This document shows positions 23,249-32,497 of a stretch of DNA of 64,000 nt, piece after piece. A model generated the notes under the pieces. The model was not told the origin of the DNA. It made no database searches and saw only the letters and a list, made by a program, of their open reading frames with translations. The position numbers and the translations under genes are program-made. How positions within the stretch are numbered: the first letter of the stretch is position 1; each line of letters starts with the position of its first letter. This DNA comes from Fulvimonas sp. R45 (GTDB lineage Bacteria > Pseudomonadota > Gammaproteobacteria > Xanthomonadales > Rhodanobacteraceae). The stretch spans positions 1-64,000 of the forward strand of contig NZ_JASERU010000009.1 of NCBI RefSeq assembly GCF_030504985.1, given 5' to 3'.

Positions 23249-24432
23249 GCGCCTACTCGTTCATCAGGCGCTGGAGGGAACAGCTCGGGATTGAAGGCGT
23301 AGCGCGCCAGAAAATCGCCGAGAATTTTCCTGAAGTGGGCCTTGTTCTCGTCCAGCATCTGCTTCGGCTCGAACAACGAGTAGTTGCCGTGACTCATGAT
23401 GTTGATCAGTCGCGTATGCAGGATGCCATCCGGATCGTCATCGGCCTGTTTGATGCAGGCCGAGAAATTCTTGTGCCCGTGGAAGCTTGCCGTCTTCTCG
23501 AGGATCGTGCGCAGCATGTTGAAGTGATGCGTGAACAGGCGATCTTCTTGGGCGGCCTGGTACAGCTCGGTCAGCGCCGCAACGTGGTGGAAGGACGGCG
23601 TGTCGCCCTTCTCCTCTCGAAGGGTGTAACCAGCACCGCCCGGGCCCTTGCCCAAAAAGAAACGCTTGGCGTTCTTCATCTCGTTGCACAGTACGTTGAA
23701 GAACAAGGGATGATGCGTCGAGATCACGGCTTTGAGCATGCTGTCTTCGCGCTTGAGCAGTTGCGCCAGCTGGTTGGCGACGGTAATCGCGTTGTGCTCG
23801 TCCAGCGATGAAATCGGGTCGTCCACGTAGACATACTTGACCCAGCGGTACGCCTCGATCTCGGGGTCCATCGCAAGCTCCACGATGGCAAGGAAGAAGC
23901 ACCAGATGAAGATGTTTTCTTCTCCCCGCGAGATCTTGATGTCTTCCGCAGACACCCGCTCACCCGCCACTTGCGTTTCGCGCGAAAAGCTCACCTTCCA
24001 GCGGATCGTGTCGATGCGGAAGTCGAAGTCGGCGTATCGGCCAAGCAATCGGCGGATACGGTTGTCCATCTCCAACTGGTCAAGGCCAGCAAAGAAGCGC
24101 GAGTCCTTGTTGATCGTCAGCGACCGCTCCCGATCGTTCTGTAGGTCGTTGTCCCAACTGAACAGGTCTTCCGTAAAGGCATTGAAATAGAGCGTGTCGC
24201 CTTGGGCATCCTCAACCTCGATGGCCCCGCCATCCTCGGTAAGGATGAGTTCCCCCGCCTCCGTGATCAGCGCCGCAGGCACCCGCTGCTTGCCCATGTC
24301 CTTGAACGCCACGGAGAGTCGCGTCTTGCCCGTGCCGTTGTAGGCATAGAGCAAAATTGTCTTCTTGCCCGCCAGCTCCGTTCGGAGGTGTTGAGCCAAT
24401 TCAGTCAATGCCGGGAAGTCTAAAGGCGCCAT
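23245..24432 (-). CDS. prrC: PrrC-type anticodon nuclease (ABC-ATPase plus ACNase domain)
   Basis: A 395-residue protein, the same length as E. coli PrrC (396), the tRNA-Lys anticodon nuclease that is kept silent by a type I R-M complex and released on phage infection. The N-domain is ABC-like: Walker A YNGTGKT (31-37), FNAFTEDLFSWDNDL (83-97, a PrrC-specific block), signature ISRGEE (167-172), Walker B VYVDDPISSLD (201-211) and STHH (238-241). The C-domain keeps the catalytic residues R308, E312 (RTILEKTASF) and H348 (NIMSHG), matching EcoPrrC R320/E324/H356 in order and near spacing. It lies directly after hsdS, 3 bp from its stop, as in the E. coli prr locus. Confidence 0.92.
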   Translation of the reverse strand: MAPLDFPALTELAQHLRTELAGKKTILLYAYNGTGKTRLSVAFKDMGKQRVPAALITEAGELILTEDGGAIEVEDAQGDTLYFNAFTEDLFSWDNDLQNDRERSLTINKDSRFFAGLDQLEMDNRIRRLLGRYADFDFRIDTIRWKVSFSRETQVAGERVSAEDIKISRGEENIFIWCFFLAIVELAMDPEIEAYRWVKYVYVDDPISSLDEHNAITVANQLAQLLKREDSMLKAVISTHHPLFFNVLCNEMKNAKRFFLGKGPGGAGYTLREEKGDTPSFHHVAALTELYQAAQEDRLFTHHFNMLRTILEKTASFHGHKNFSACIKQADDDPDGILHTRLINIMSHGNYSLFEPKQMLDENKAHFRKILGDFLARYAFNPELFPPAPDERVGA

Positions 24433-24435
24433 AGA

Positions 24436-25662
24436 TCAACCCTCCGCCGGCGCCGGGAACAGCTGCTGCATCAGGCCCTGCTTGTGGGTCTTGAGGGCGG
24501 TCAGCTGGTGGGATTCGGCGGTGATCTGGGCATCTAAGGAGAAGAGGAAGTCGGCGATGCGTTGTTGCTCCTCAACCGCCGGCATCCCAAGCACCAATGA
24601 CTTGATGATGTCCTTGTTGAGGTTCTGCACGCCGCTCCCGGCAGCTTGATCTACGAAATACGCTTGGCTTCGCTCTGAAAGGATCGAATAGTAGAGAAAC
24701 CTACGATCCAGACTGTCAGGGATGCGGGTGACAGCGATCCAGCCGTCATGAATACATGTCTCGATCGCCGAAATGTACGGGCGACCGAAACTCATCGAGT
24801 TCGACAGAATGAAATCACCCGCCTGAATTACACGAGTCTTAGACAGCGCCTCTGGCCGCACCTTGTCTGCGGTCTTGGTGACAAACATCGCATCCCGATC
24901 AACGTCACCAATTTTCAACCAGTTGAGGCCATCAGGATGCGACGTCAGGAAGCCGTCGATGGGCCGCGGGGAGCCACCGCGCACGATTGAAGTTATGTCA
25001 CCGAGCTTTTTCTCTTTCCACTCCGGCTCATCCCGGAACTCGGGGAAGCGCAGATGGGAGCACGTTTCGCCTTCGCGAGGGAATAGCTGCTGCATCAGAC
25101 CACGCTTGTGCGCCTTCAACGCCTCGACCTTGCGGCCCTGCGAGGCAATCACCTCGTCCAGCGAGGTCAGGCAATCGGCGATTTTTTGTTGTTCAATCTC
25201 AGTTTCTGGCACAGCACACGGAACACTTTTCAAAACATCAACAGATAACCCGGGCTGGGCCTGTCCCGTTGCAAACTGATTCAACTGCAATCCATCTAAC
25301 GTGTAACAAAGCCAATCGACGTCAATTCCAATTTTAGGTGACGATACGAGTGCGTGCTCCGTAGCGTAGAAGTCGCCTTGGGCATATTGAACATTCCCAC
25401 AAAGTGCCCCTTGTCGCCCAACAAGGGGATACTTGCCAGAGTGCGTAAAGGTCGAGGTGTAACCTCGCAAGCCATTTCCGCCATAACACGGATATGACCC
25501 TTCGTATGGACTTTCGGATATTTCCGACGCGGATATGAACTTACCCGCCTGCATGTCACAAACGTGGGTCAACGTCTTCCATTCCCAGGCGGGAGCGTCC
25601 CGAAACTCCGGAAACCGCAGCTTCGGCACCGCCGTCTTCGCCCCCTGCTTCGCCATGCTCAT
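24436..25662 (-). CDS. hsdS: Type I restriction-modification system, specificity (S) subunit
   Basis: A 408-residue specificity subunit that recognises both halves of a bipartite DNA site. There are two target-recognition domains (~25-155 and ~215-355), each followed by a nearly identical helical conserved region. These end EQQKIADCLTSLDEV...KAHKRGLMQQLFP (~158-196) and EQQRIADFLFSLDAQ...KTHKQGLMQQLFP (~362-400). The two LRFPEFRD blocks (16-23 and ~206) mark the domain starts. The internal duplication makes half-site exchange possible. Recognition-domain DNA, especially 25200-25560, is distinctly AT-rich for this genome, a usual sign of exchange. It overlaps hsdR by 4 bp. Confidence 0.95.
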   Translation of the reverse strand: MSMAKQGAKTAVPKLRFPEFRDAPAWEWKTLTHVCDMQAGKFISASEISESPYEGSYPCYGGNGLRGYTSTFTHSGKYPLVGRQGALCGNVQYAQGDFYATEHALVSSPKIGIDVDWLCYTLDGLQLNQFATGQAQPGLSVDVLKSVPCAVPETEIEQQKIADCLTSLDEVIASQGRKVEALKAHKRGLMQQLFPREGETCSHLRFPEFRDEPEWKEKKLGDITSIVRGGSPRPIDGFLTSHPDGLNWLKIGDVDRDAMFVTKTADKVRPEALSKTRVIQAGDFILSNSMSFGRPYISAIETCIHDGWIAVTRIPDSLDRRFLYYSILSERSQAYFVDQAAGSGVQNLNKDIIKSLVLGMPAVEEQQRIADFLFSLDAQITAESHQLTALKTHKQGLMQQLFPAPAEG

Positions 25663-28643
25663 TCCTCGTACGCCTTCAGCCCGGCGATCTCGCGGCCGCC
25701 GGCGTGCTTGTGCAGCAGCGGCAGCAGGTCGCGCATCAGCGCCAGTTCGGCCTGGGTGCGCGCCTTCCAGCCCAGATCCAGCGGGGCCAGCAGTTCGGTG
25801 AGTTGTTCGCCATCGAAGATGCGGCGGGCCAGGATCGCATCGACGAACGTCTGCAAGCTGGCGACCGACAGGCCGTGCTTACCGGATAGCACAGCCATTT
25901 CCCGCGCGGCCTTTTCCGCCTTGAACTTTTCGTAGCCCATACGGATGGCGTCCTCGTTTAACCCTTCGCCGGCCTTCAGCCCGCGCACGTATTCGCTGAT
26001 GTCCTCGCGCTCGTCCATGAACTTGGCATCGCTGGCTATCAGGCCGATCAATTGCTCGCGGCTCATGCTGGCCTTGCCGGGTGCCTTCTCCGAGTAATCG
26101 GCGATCAGCTTCATGATGTAGTCGTAGTCGATGGTGCTGGAGGCGAACAGCACGAACTCGAAGTCGAGTTGCTCGACTTCGTTGCGCGTGGTTTCGTCCA
26201 GCCCGCCGGGCTTCTTCTGGTCGGCGCGCAGTTCCTCGGCCTTCTGCAGGTACTGGCCACGGAAGCTGCGCAGTTCGTCCTTGGGCAGGATCGTCTCGAT
26301 CTGCGCCTGCTGTTCGGCGGTCAGGTCGGTGTACTGGTCGAGCTGGGTCTGCAGCTTCTGCACTTCCTTGAAGTGCTTGACGAAGGCGACCTTGGCCGCG
26401 GTTCCCTTGAGGTTGGCGATGTCCTCGGGTTTGCCCTCCAGCCCTTGCGAGGCGAGGAAGCTGTCGAGGTTGGCACGGGCCTCCTTCAGCTTGTCGATGA
26501 CCACCGGCGCGGTGTCCACCAGCCAGATTTCGCGCGCCTTGTCGGCCCTGGCGCCGGAGAACAGCGCGATGGCGGCGTCCACCTCCTTCTGCTGGCCGCG
26601 GAAGTCGAGGATGTTGCCGTAGGGCTTGGTGTCGTTGAGCACGCGGTTGGTGCGGCTGAACGCCTGGATCAGGCCGTGGTGCCTGAGGTTCTTGTCCACG
26701 TACAGCGTGTTGAGGTACTTGCTGTCGAAGCCGGTGAGCAGCATGTCCACCACGATCACGATGTCCAGCTTCTCGCGGCCTTTCTTCGGCAGGTCGGCAT
26801 TGGGGAACTGCTGGTCCTTGATGCGCTGCTGCACATCCTGGTAGTAGGCGTCGAATTCCTCGATGCGGTGGTTGGTGCCAAAGCGCGTGTTGTAGTCGGC
26901 GATGATGGCCTTCAGTGCAGCCTTCTTGGCGTCCGGGTCTTTCTTGTTGTCGGCCAGCTCCTGCGGCAGGTCTTCCTGCAACTGGCGCACATCGGCGCTG
27001 ACGTCGCTGGGCGGCGAGAACACGGCGGCGATGTTGAGCGGCTGCCAGTCCGGATCGGCCTGCTGCTTCTCCGCCTGTGCCGTCCTGAAAATGTCGAAGT
27101 ACTCGATGGCGTCGTTGATGGATGACGTGGCGAGGATGGCGTTGAAGCGGCGCCCGCCGGTGGCGGCATCGTGCTTGCTCAGGATGGCATCGACCACGGC
27201 CCGCTTGGCCAACGTTTCACCCGGCTTGGGTGCGTGCTTGCCGTCGGGCTTGTAGTACTCGACGTGGAAGCGCAGGACGTTCCTGTCCTCGATGGCGTGG
27301 GTGATGGTGTATTCGTGCAGAGACTGTTGGAACAGGTCCTCGGTGGTCTTCAGCGTTTGCTCGTCGCCTTCGATGCGCTTGTAGCTGGCGTTTTCCTCGA
27401 AGATCGGCGTGCCGGTGAAGCCGAACAACTGGGCGTTGGGGAAGAACTCCCTGATGGCCTGGTGGTTTTCGCCGAACTGCGAGCGGTGGCATTCGTCGAA
27501 GATGAAGACGATGCGCTTGTCGCGCAAGGGTTCCAGCCGCTGCCGATAGTCTGCGCGAGCCGGATCCAGCGCACGACCCAGCTTCTGGATGGTGGTGACG
27601 ATTACCTTGTCGGCAGCATCGTCAGACATCAGGCGGCAAACCAGTGACTCGGTATTGGTGTTCTCCTCGACGCAACCCTCCTGGAAGCGGTTGAACTCCT
27701 CGCGAGTCTGGCGATCCAGATCCTTGCGGTCCACCACGAACAGGCACTTCTCGATGGCCGGGTTGGCCTTGAGCAGGGTGGAGGCCTTGAAGCTGGTGAG
27801 CGTCTTTCCGCTGCCGGTGGTGTGCCAGATGTAGCCGTTGCCCAGGTTCTTGTCGATGCACTCGACGATGTTCTTCACCGCGTAGATCTGGTACGGCCGC
27901 ATCATCAGCAGCTTCTGCTCGCTGGCCACCAGCACCATGTAGCGGCTGATCATCTGCCCCAGCGTGCATTTGGGCAGGAAGGCGTCGGCAAAGGCATCGA
28001 GGCCACTGATCTTGCTGTTGTCGGGTGCGGCGTACTGGTAGATGGGCAGGAAGCGCTCGTCGGCATTGAAGGCGAAATGGCGCGCGTTGTTGTTGGCGAA
28101 GTAATACGTCGCGTCGCGGTTGCTGACGATGAACAGCTGGATGAAGCACAGCAACGTGCGCGTGTAGCCGTTGCCGGCGTCGTTCTTGTATTCGACGATC
28201 TGCTCGATGGCGCGGCGCGGGTTGATGCCCAACGTCTTCAGCTCGATCTGCACGGCGGGCACGCCGTTGATCAGCAGCATCACGTCGTAGCGGTGGTAGC
28301 TATAGTCGGTGTTGATGCGGAACTGGCTGGCGACCTCGAAGGTGTTCTTGCACCAATCGGTGATGTTGACCAGGGTGTAGTTCAGCGGCGTGCCGTCGTC
28401 GCGGGTGAACGCGTTGCGGTGGCGCAGCGTTTGTGCGGCCTTGAACACGTCAGGCGTGACAATTTCCTCCAGCAGGCGCTGGAACTCGGCATCGGTCAGG
28501 CTGACCCGGTTGAGCGTTTCGAAATGCTTGCGGAAGTTGCGTTCCAGCGCGGCGCGGTCGTGGATGTCCGGGCGTACCGTGTACTTGAGCTCACCAAGCT
28601 TTTCGATCAACTCCTGCTCGATGGTGCTTTCCCTGACTTGCAT
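25659..28643 (-). CDS. hsdR: Type I restriction endonuclease (R) subunit
   Basis: A 994-residue restriction and DNA-translocation subunit. The N-terminal PD-(D/E)xK nuclease has D120 and E134-x-K136 (YDVMLL...VQIELKT), the same spacing as EcoR124 HsdR. The SF2 motor has Walker A TTGSGKT at 275-281, DECH at 383-386, GFTGTPI near 405 and a later QAFSRTNRVLN helicase motif. The C-terminal helical region binds the MTase core. ATG 28643 was chosen because homology starts at MQVRESTIEQ; the frame remains open further upstream. It is the first gene of the operon and heads hsdS-prrC-rhuM-hsdM. Type IC assignment is by overall similarity, which also fits PrrC association. Confidence 0.95.
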   Translation of the reverse strand: MQVRESTIEQELIEKLGELKYTVRPDIHDRAALERNFRKHFETLNRVSLTDAEFQRLLEEIVTPDVFKAAQTLRHRNAFTRDDGTPLNYTLVNITDWCKNTFEVASQFRINTDYSYHRYDVMLLINGVPAVQIELKTLGINPRRAIEQIVEYKNDAGNGYTRTLLCFIQLFIVSNRDATYYFANNNARHFAFNADERFLPIYQYAAPDNSKISGLDAFADAFLPKCTLGQMISRYMVLVASEQKLLMMRPYQIYAVKNIVECIDKNLGNGYIWHTTGSGKTLTSFKASTLLKANPAIEKCLFVVDRKDLDRQTREEFNRFQEGCVEENTNTESLVCRLMSDDAADKVIVTTIQKLGRALDPARADYRQRLEPLRDKRIVFIFDECHRSQFGENHQAIREFFPNAQLFGFTGTPIFEENASYKRIEGDEQTLKTTEDLFQQSLHEYTITHAIEDRNVLRFHVEYYKPDGKHAPKPGETLAKRAVVDAILSKHDAATGGRRFNAILATSSINDAIEYFDIFRTAQAEKQQADPDWQPLNIAAVFSPPSDVSADVRQLQEDLPQELADNKKDPDAKKAALKAIIADYNTRFGTNHRIEEFDAYYQDVQQRIKDQQFPNADLPKKGREKLDIVIVVDMLLTGFDSKYLNTLYVDKNLRHHGLIQAFSRTNRVLNDTKPYGNILDFRGQQKEVDAAIALFSGARADKAREIWLVDTAPVVIDKLKEARANLDSFLASQGLEGKPEDIANLKGTAAKVAFVKHFKEVQKLQTQLDQYTDLTAEQQAQIETILPKDELRSFRGQYLQKAEELRADQKKPGGLDETTRNEVEQLDFEFVLFASSTIDYDYIMKLIADYSEKAPGKASMSREQLIGLIASDAKFMDEREDISEYVRGLKAGEGLNEDAIRMGYEKFKAEKAAREMAVLSGKHGLSVASLQTFVDAILARRIFDGEQLTELLAPLDLGWKARTQAELALMRDLLPLLHKHAGGREIAGLKAYEE

Positions 28644-28970
28644 AGCAATCTCGCTCTCGGACGGTTGTTGCGTCGTGAACCGGTGTCCGGCAAATGGCTT
28701 GGCAAGTCTACCGGATGAGGGTACGCAACCCGCATTGCCGATGGATATGGCCGATCGACTCCCGGCCGACCCTGGCCGGTTTGAGACTGCCACGGCCACC
28801 GACCTGTGCCAATCCTTTGAAATATGGCATGAGCCCGCTCTGCCGCTGTCATTCGGCTGCTGCCCAGCTGGAGGTCGGCCCGGTTTGTGGGCGTCCTTCA
28901 TGCCACGTGGCCGATGCGGTCAAACCACGGTACCGCGATTCATCGAAGATCGAGCGGCTCGTTTATGACG
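28644..28970. other. Intergenic region upstream of hsdR
   Basis: This 327-bp stretch separates the start of hsdR from the terminator of the DPP-IV gene. It should contain the promoter of the restriction operon, but no convincing -35/-10 pair was identified. No gene, tRNA or att-like repeat was seen. Confidence 0.4.
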
Positions 28971-28996
28971 AAAAAAGCCGGGGCTCTCGCCCCGGC
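28971..28996 (-). terminator. Rho-independent terminator of the DPP-IV-like gene
   Basis: On the minus strand GCCGGGG-CGAGAG-CCCCGGC is followed by six T residues, 28 bp after the stop codon of the peptidase gene. It is a textbook intrinsic terminator. Confidence 0.88.
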
Positions 28997-29023
28997 CTCG
29001 CTCGATCCGTCACGTGTGCGCGA

Positions 29024-31366
29024 TCAGAACCACGGCCACGCCTTCAGCCTGTACTCCTTCGGCGGCGTGTCGCCGGCGAGGTACTGCACGAAGTAGTCCC
29101 AGCGCCGGCGCGTGGCGTACGGCGTGGAGGCGGCGTAGCCGTGGTGGACGTTGGGGATGATCAGCATGTCGAAGTCCTTGTTGGCCTTGATCAGCGCCTG
29201 CGCCACCAGGTAGGTCTCGCCCACCGGCACGTTGTCGTCGATGGTGCCGTGGACCAGCATCAGATGGCCCTTGAGGTGCTTCGCCATGTCCTGGTTGGCC
29301 TGGTTGTCGTAGTTGGTGGTGCCGTCCTTGTTCGTCACCAGCAGGCCCTGGTACTTCTCGCCCCAGTCGTTCTCGTAGTTGCGGTTGTCGTGGTTGCCGC
29401 TCTCGGCCCAGCCGACCTTGAAGAAGTCGGGGTAGCGGAACATTGCGTCGGCGGTGGTGTTGCCGCCGCCGGAGTGGCCCCAGATGCCGACGCGGTTCAC
29501 GTCGATCCACGGGTAGCGCTGCGCCAGTTCCTGGATGCCCTTGACCTGGTCGGGCAACGTGTTGTCGCCCATGTCGCCGTACCAGGTGTGGTGGAACGTG
29601 GTGGAGCGCCACGGCGTGCCCATGCCGTCGAGCGCGACCACGATGAAGCCGAGTTCGGCCAGCGCCTGGTTGTCGCCGCGCGAGGGGTTGAAACTGCGAC
29701 CGCGCACCGAGCCGGTCTGCGGGCCGGGGTAGACGTAGTCGATCACCGGGTATTTCTTGTGCGGATCGAAGTGCGACGGCTTGAACATGATGCCGTACAG
29801 GTCCGTCTTGCCGTCGCGCGCCTTCACCGTGAACGGGATCGGCGCCACCCAGCCGGCGGCCTTGAGGCGGCTGATGTCGGCCTTGGCGATGGTGGCGATG
29901 ACGTGGCCATCGGCGCTGGAGCGCAGCACGGTCACTGGCGGCGTGGTCGGCGTCGAGTAGCTGTCGACGAAGGTCTTGCCGTCGGGCGACAGGCTGATGG
30001 TGTGGTCGGCGTTCTCCGGCGTGAGCAGCACCGGCTTGCCGCCGTCCAGGCTCACCTTCCAGAACTGGCGGTAGTAGGGATTCACGCCGGGTACCTTGCC
30101 CACGCCCACGAACCACAGCTCGCGCGCCTTGCGGTCGAGGTGCAGCACCTCGGCGACGTTGCCGTCGCCGGTGGTGATCGGGTGCTTCACCTTGCCGGTC
30201 CTGAGGTCGACCAGGTAGAGGTTGTTCCAGTCGTTGCGTTCGGACGGCCAGACCGCCTCGTCCGTCTTCGGCAGGTACTGCCAGTTGACCTCGCCGTGGC
30301 CGCTTTCGTAGTAGTCCTTCACGGTTTCCTCGAAAGCCGTGCGCACGGCGCCGGTCCGCGCGTCGGCCACGCGGTACCACTCGTGCTTGCGGTCGCGCGA
30401 GCTGTTGACCATCGCCAGGGTCTGGCTGTCCGGCGCCCACTTCAGGTCGCTCCAGTGGCCGTCGCTGTTGCAGCTGATGTCGTCGCACAGGCTGGACAGG
30501 CGCTGCTGCGGCTCGATCTTCAGCCGCACCACCTTGCGGCTGGCCACGTCGATCACCACCGGCTCGATCATGAACACCTTCTTGTCGCCCGGCAGCGGGT
30601 ACTTCCAGGCGTCCAGCACCGGGTGGCCGACCTGGGTCTTCACGGTGTACATCTCGCCCACGCCGCGCTGGTCCTGCTGGTAGGTGGCGAGCTTCTTCGA
30701 GTCGGGCGACCAGTTCACCACGGCGCGGCCGGTGTGGATCCAGCCGGCGTTGTCGGTGGCGTAGCCGAAGTCCTTCACGCCGTCGGTGGTGAGCTGGGTC
30801 TCCTTGCCGGTGGCGAGGTCGCGCACCCACAGGTTCCAGTCGCGGACGAAGGCTTCCTTGGTCTTGTCGGGCGAGAGGATGCCGGGCTCGTCGCCGGTCT
30901 TCGCCTTGGCCTTGGCGGTGCACTGGCCGGCGCCCTTGAGATCGCACAGGTAGTGCTTGCCCATCAGCTCGATGTCGTAGCGGCCGTCCTTCTGCACGCT
31001 GAAGTCGAAGCCGAACGGCGGCACCTTGTCGGCCGGCACCGGCTTGCCGGTGGCCTTGCCCAGCGCGGCGGCCAGCCGGGCCTGGTCGAACGCCGGGGCG
31101 GCCTTGCCGGTGACGGTGTCCATTTCCATCACATGGTCGCCGCGGGCGTCGTGGTCGCGGTACCAGAAATGGGTGTCGTCCAGCCACTTCACCCGCTGCA
31201 CGTCGTGGTCGACCAGCGGCATGGTGTTGTAGGACATGAAGCGTTCCGCCTGCGCATAATCCTGCGCCGTGAGCGTGCGTCCCTGCGCCATCGCGCCGCT
31301 GGCGCACGCCAGCAGCCCCGCTGCCAGCGCACCGCACAGGCGCGTCTTGCCGATCGTCGAATTCAT
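29024..31366 (-). CDS. Dipeptidyl peptidase IV-like S9 family serine peptidase
   Basis: A 780-residue exported peptidase with a signal peptide (~1-28, ending ASGAMAQ). Residues ~40-540 form the DPP-IV N-terminal beta-propeller (FWYRDHD, WNLWVRDLAT, PDGKTFVDSYSTP). The C-terminal S9 catalytic domain has the nucleophile in WGHSGGGN (S632), with an Asp in HGTIDDNVP and the His in VHHGY. Such enzymes remove X-Pro or X-Ala dipeptides from periplasmic peptides. ATG 31366 was chosen because the signal peptide starts there. It is transcribed alone and ends in a strong terminator. The GHSGGGN elbow differs from the classical GWSYGG, a known S9B variant. Confidence 0.92.
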   Translation of the reverse strand: MNSTIGKTRLCGALAAGLLACASGAMAQGRTLTAQDYAQAERFMSYNTMPLVDHDVQRVKWLDDTHFWYRDHDARGDHVMEMDTVTGKAAPAFDQARLAAALGKATGKPVPADKVPPFGFDFSVQKDGRYDIELMGKHYLCDLKGAGQCTAKAKAKTGDEPGILSPDKTKEAFVRDWNLWVRDLATGKETQLTTDGVKDFGYATDNAGWIHTGRAVVNWSPDSKKLATYQQDQRGVGEMYTVKTQVGHPVLDAWKYPLPGDKKVFMIEPVVIDVASRKVVRLKIEPQQRLSSLCDDISCNSDGHWSDLKWAPDSQTLAMVNSSRDRKHEWYRVADARTGAVRTAFEETVKDYYESGHGEVNWQYLPKTDEAVWPSERNDWNNLYLVDLRTGKVKHPITTGDGNVAEVLHLDRKARELWFVGVGKVPGVNPYYRQFWKVSLDGGKPVLLTPENADHTISLSPDGKTFVDSYSTPTTPPVTVLRSSADGHVIATIAKADISRLKAAGWVAPIPFTVKARDGKTDLYGIMFKPSHFDPHKKYPVIDYVYPGPQTGSVRGRSFNPSRGDNQALAELGFIVVALDGMGTPWRSTTFHHTWYGDMGDNTLPDQVKGIQELAQRYPWIDVNRVGIWGHSGGGNTTADAMFRYPDFFKVGWAESGNHDNRNYENDWGEKYQGLLVTNKDGTTNYDNQANQDMAKHLKGHLMLVHGTIDDNVPVGETYLVAQALIKANKDFDMLIIPNVHHGYAASTPYATRRRWDYFVQYLAGDTPPKEYRLKAWPWF

Positions 31367-31559
31367 GCTGCGCTCCCCTCGGGGTGTTCTCGTAAAGCGG
31401 CCGTTCCGCGCGGCCGGACCGCGCGCGAATCGCCCGATGCTAGCGCGCCATGACCTTCGGCACCCCTGCCAAAGGTTGAGGGGGCGCGGCGGCCACGCGA
31501 CTTGACGCCGGCACGAGGCGGCCGCCACGCTGGCCGTCCCGCCTTCCCAGGACGCACGC

Positions 31560-32309
31560 ATGCCCGGCCTCGTCGTGATCGGCAGCTACATCTCGCCCTA
31601 CGTGCGCAAGGTACTGGCCTGCCTGGAGCTGAAGGGGCTGGACTACGCGATCGATCCGATCCCGCCGTTCACCGGCAACGCCGCGTTCGCCCGGCTCAGC
31701 CCGCTCGGGCGGGTGCCGGTGCTGCTCGACGGCGAACTGGTGCTCAACGATTCCTCGGTGATCTGCCAGTACCTGGAGGACAAGCACCCTTCGCCTGCGC
31801 TGTACCCGCACGACATCGCCGCGCGCGCCCGCGCCCGCTGGCTGGAGGAATACGCCGACACCCGGTTGGCCGACGGGCTGATCTGGCGACTGTTCTACCA
31901 GCGCTCGATCCGCCGGCGCACCACCGGCGAGCCGCCCGACGAGGCGGTGGTCGCGCAGGCGCTGGAGGTGGAGATCCCCGCCGCGCTGGATTACCTGGAA
32001 AGCCAGCTGCCCGCCGCCGGCTTCGTGTTCGGCGGGCTCTCGATCGCCGACATCAGCATCGCCTGCTACTTCCGCACCGCCGCCTTCGTGCGCTACGCCA
32101 TCGACGCGGCGCGCTGGCCGCGCACCGCGGGGCTGGTGGCGCGCACGCTGGAACTGCCCGCGTTCCGCAGGCTGGCCCGCTTCGAGGACTGCATGCTGCG
32201 CCGCCCGCTGGCCGAGCACCGCGACGCGCTGCGCGAGGCCGGCGCCACGCTCACCGACGGGACCTGGGGCGACGGCCCGGTGCGCGCGGTGCAGCCGCGG
32301 CAATCCTGA
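31560..32309 (+). CDS. Glutathione S-transferase family protein
   Basis: A 249-residue cytosolic protein. An N-terminal thioredoxin-like GST domain (residues 4-80; GSYISPYVRKVLACLELKGL, then RVPVLLDGELVLNDSSVICQYL) is followed by an all-helical C-terminal domain with FVFGGLSIADISIACYF near 155. The candidate catalytic residue is Ser or Tyr in SYISPYVRK, so it is not a Cys-type enzyme. The gene is divergent from the DPP-IV-like gene with 193 bp between them. The substrate is unknown. Confidence 0.9.
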   Translation: MPGLVVIGSYISPYVRKVLACLELKGLDYAIDPIPPFTGNAAFARLSPLGRVPVLLDGELVLNDSSVICQYLEDKHPSPALYPHDIAARARARWLEEYADTRLADGLIWRLFYQRSIRRRTTGEPPDEAVVAQALEVEIPAALDYLESQLPAAGFVFGGLSIADISIACYFRTAAFVRYAIDAARWPRTAGLVARTLELPAFRRLARFEDCMLRRPLAEHRDALREAGATLTDGTWGDGPVRAVQPRQS

Positions 32310-32497
32310 GGCGGATATCCGCATGGGCCGACCGCGCCGTCCGCCGGCCACGCGGGTCCACCCGGTCCTGTCGGCCGGCGGGCCGCGATAGGCGGCCGCT
32401 CGCCATCGTCGCCGGGCCGGTCGTCACCAGCTCATGGCGGCTCGGCGCGAAAACGGCAGGCTGGCAGGACGTCCATGCCTCCCGGAGGAAGCCGCCC

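Noticed and set aside
28644-28970. A phage- or tRNA-type attachment site beside the R-M island
   Set aside because: No tRNA-like fold, no direct repeat shared with the left flank and no integrase were found.
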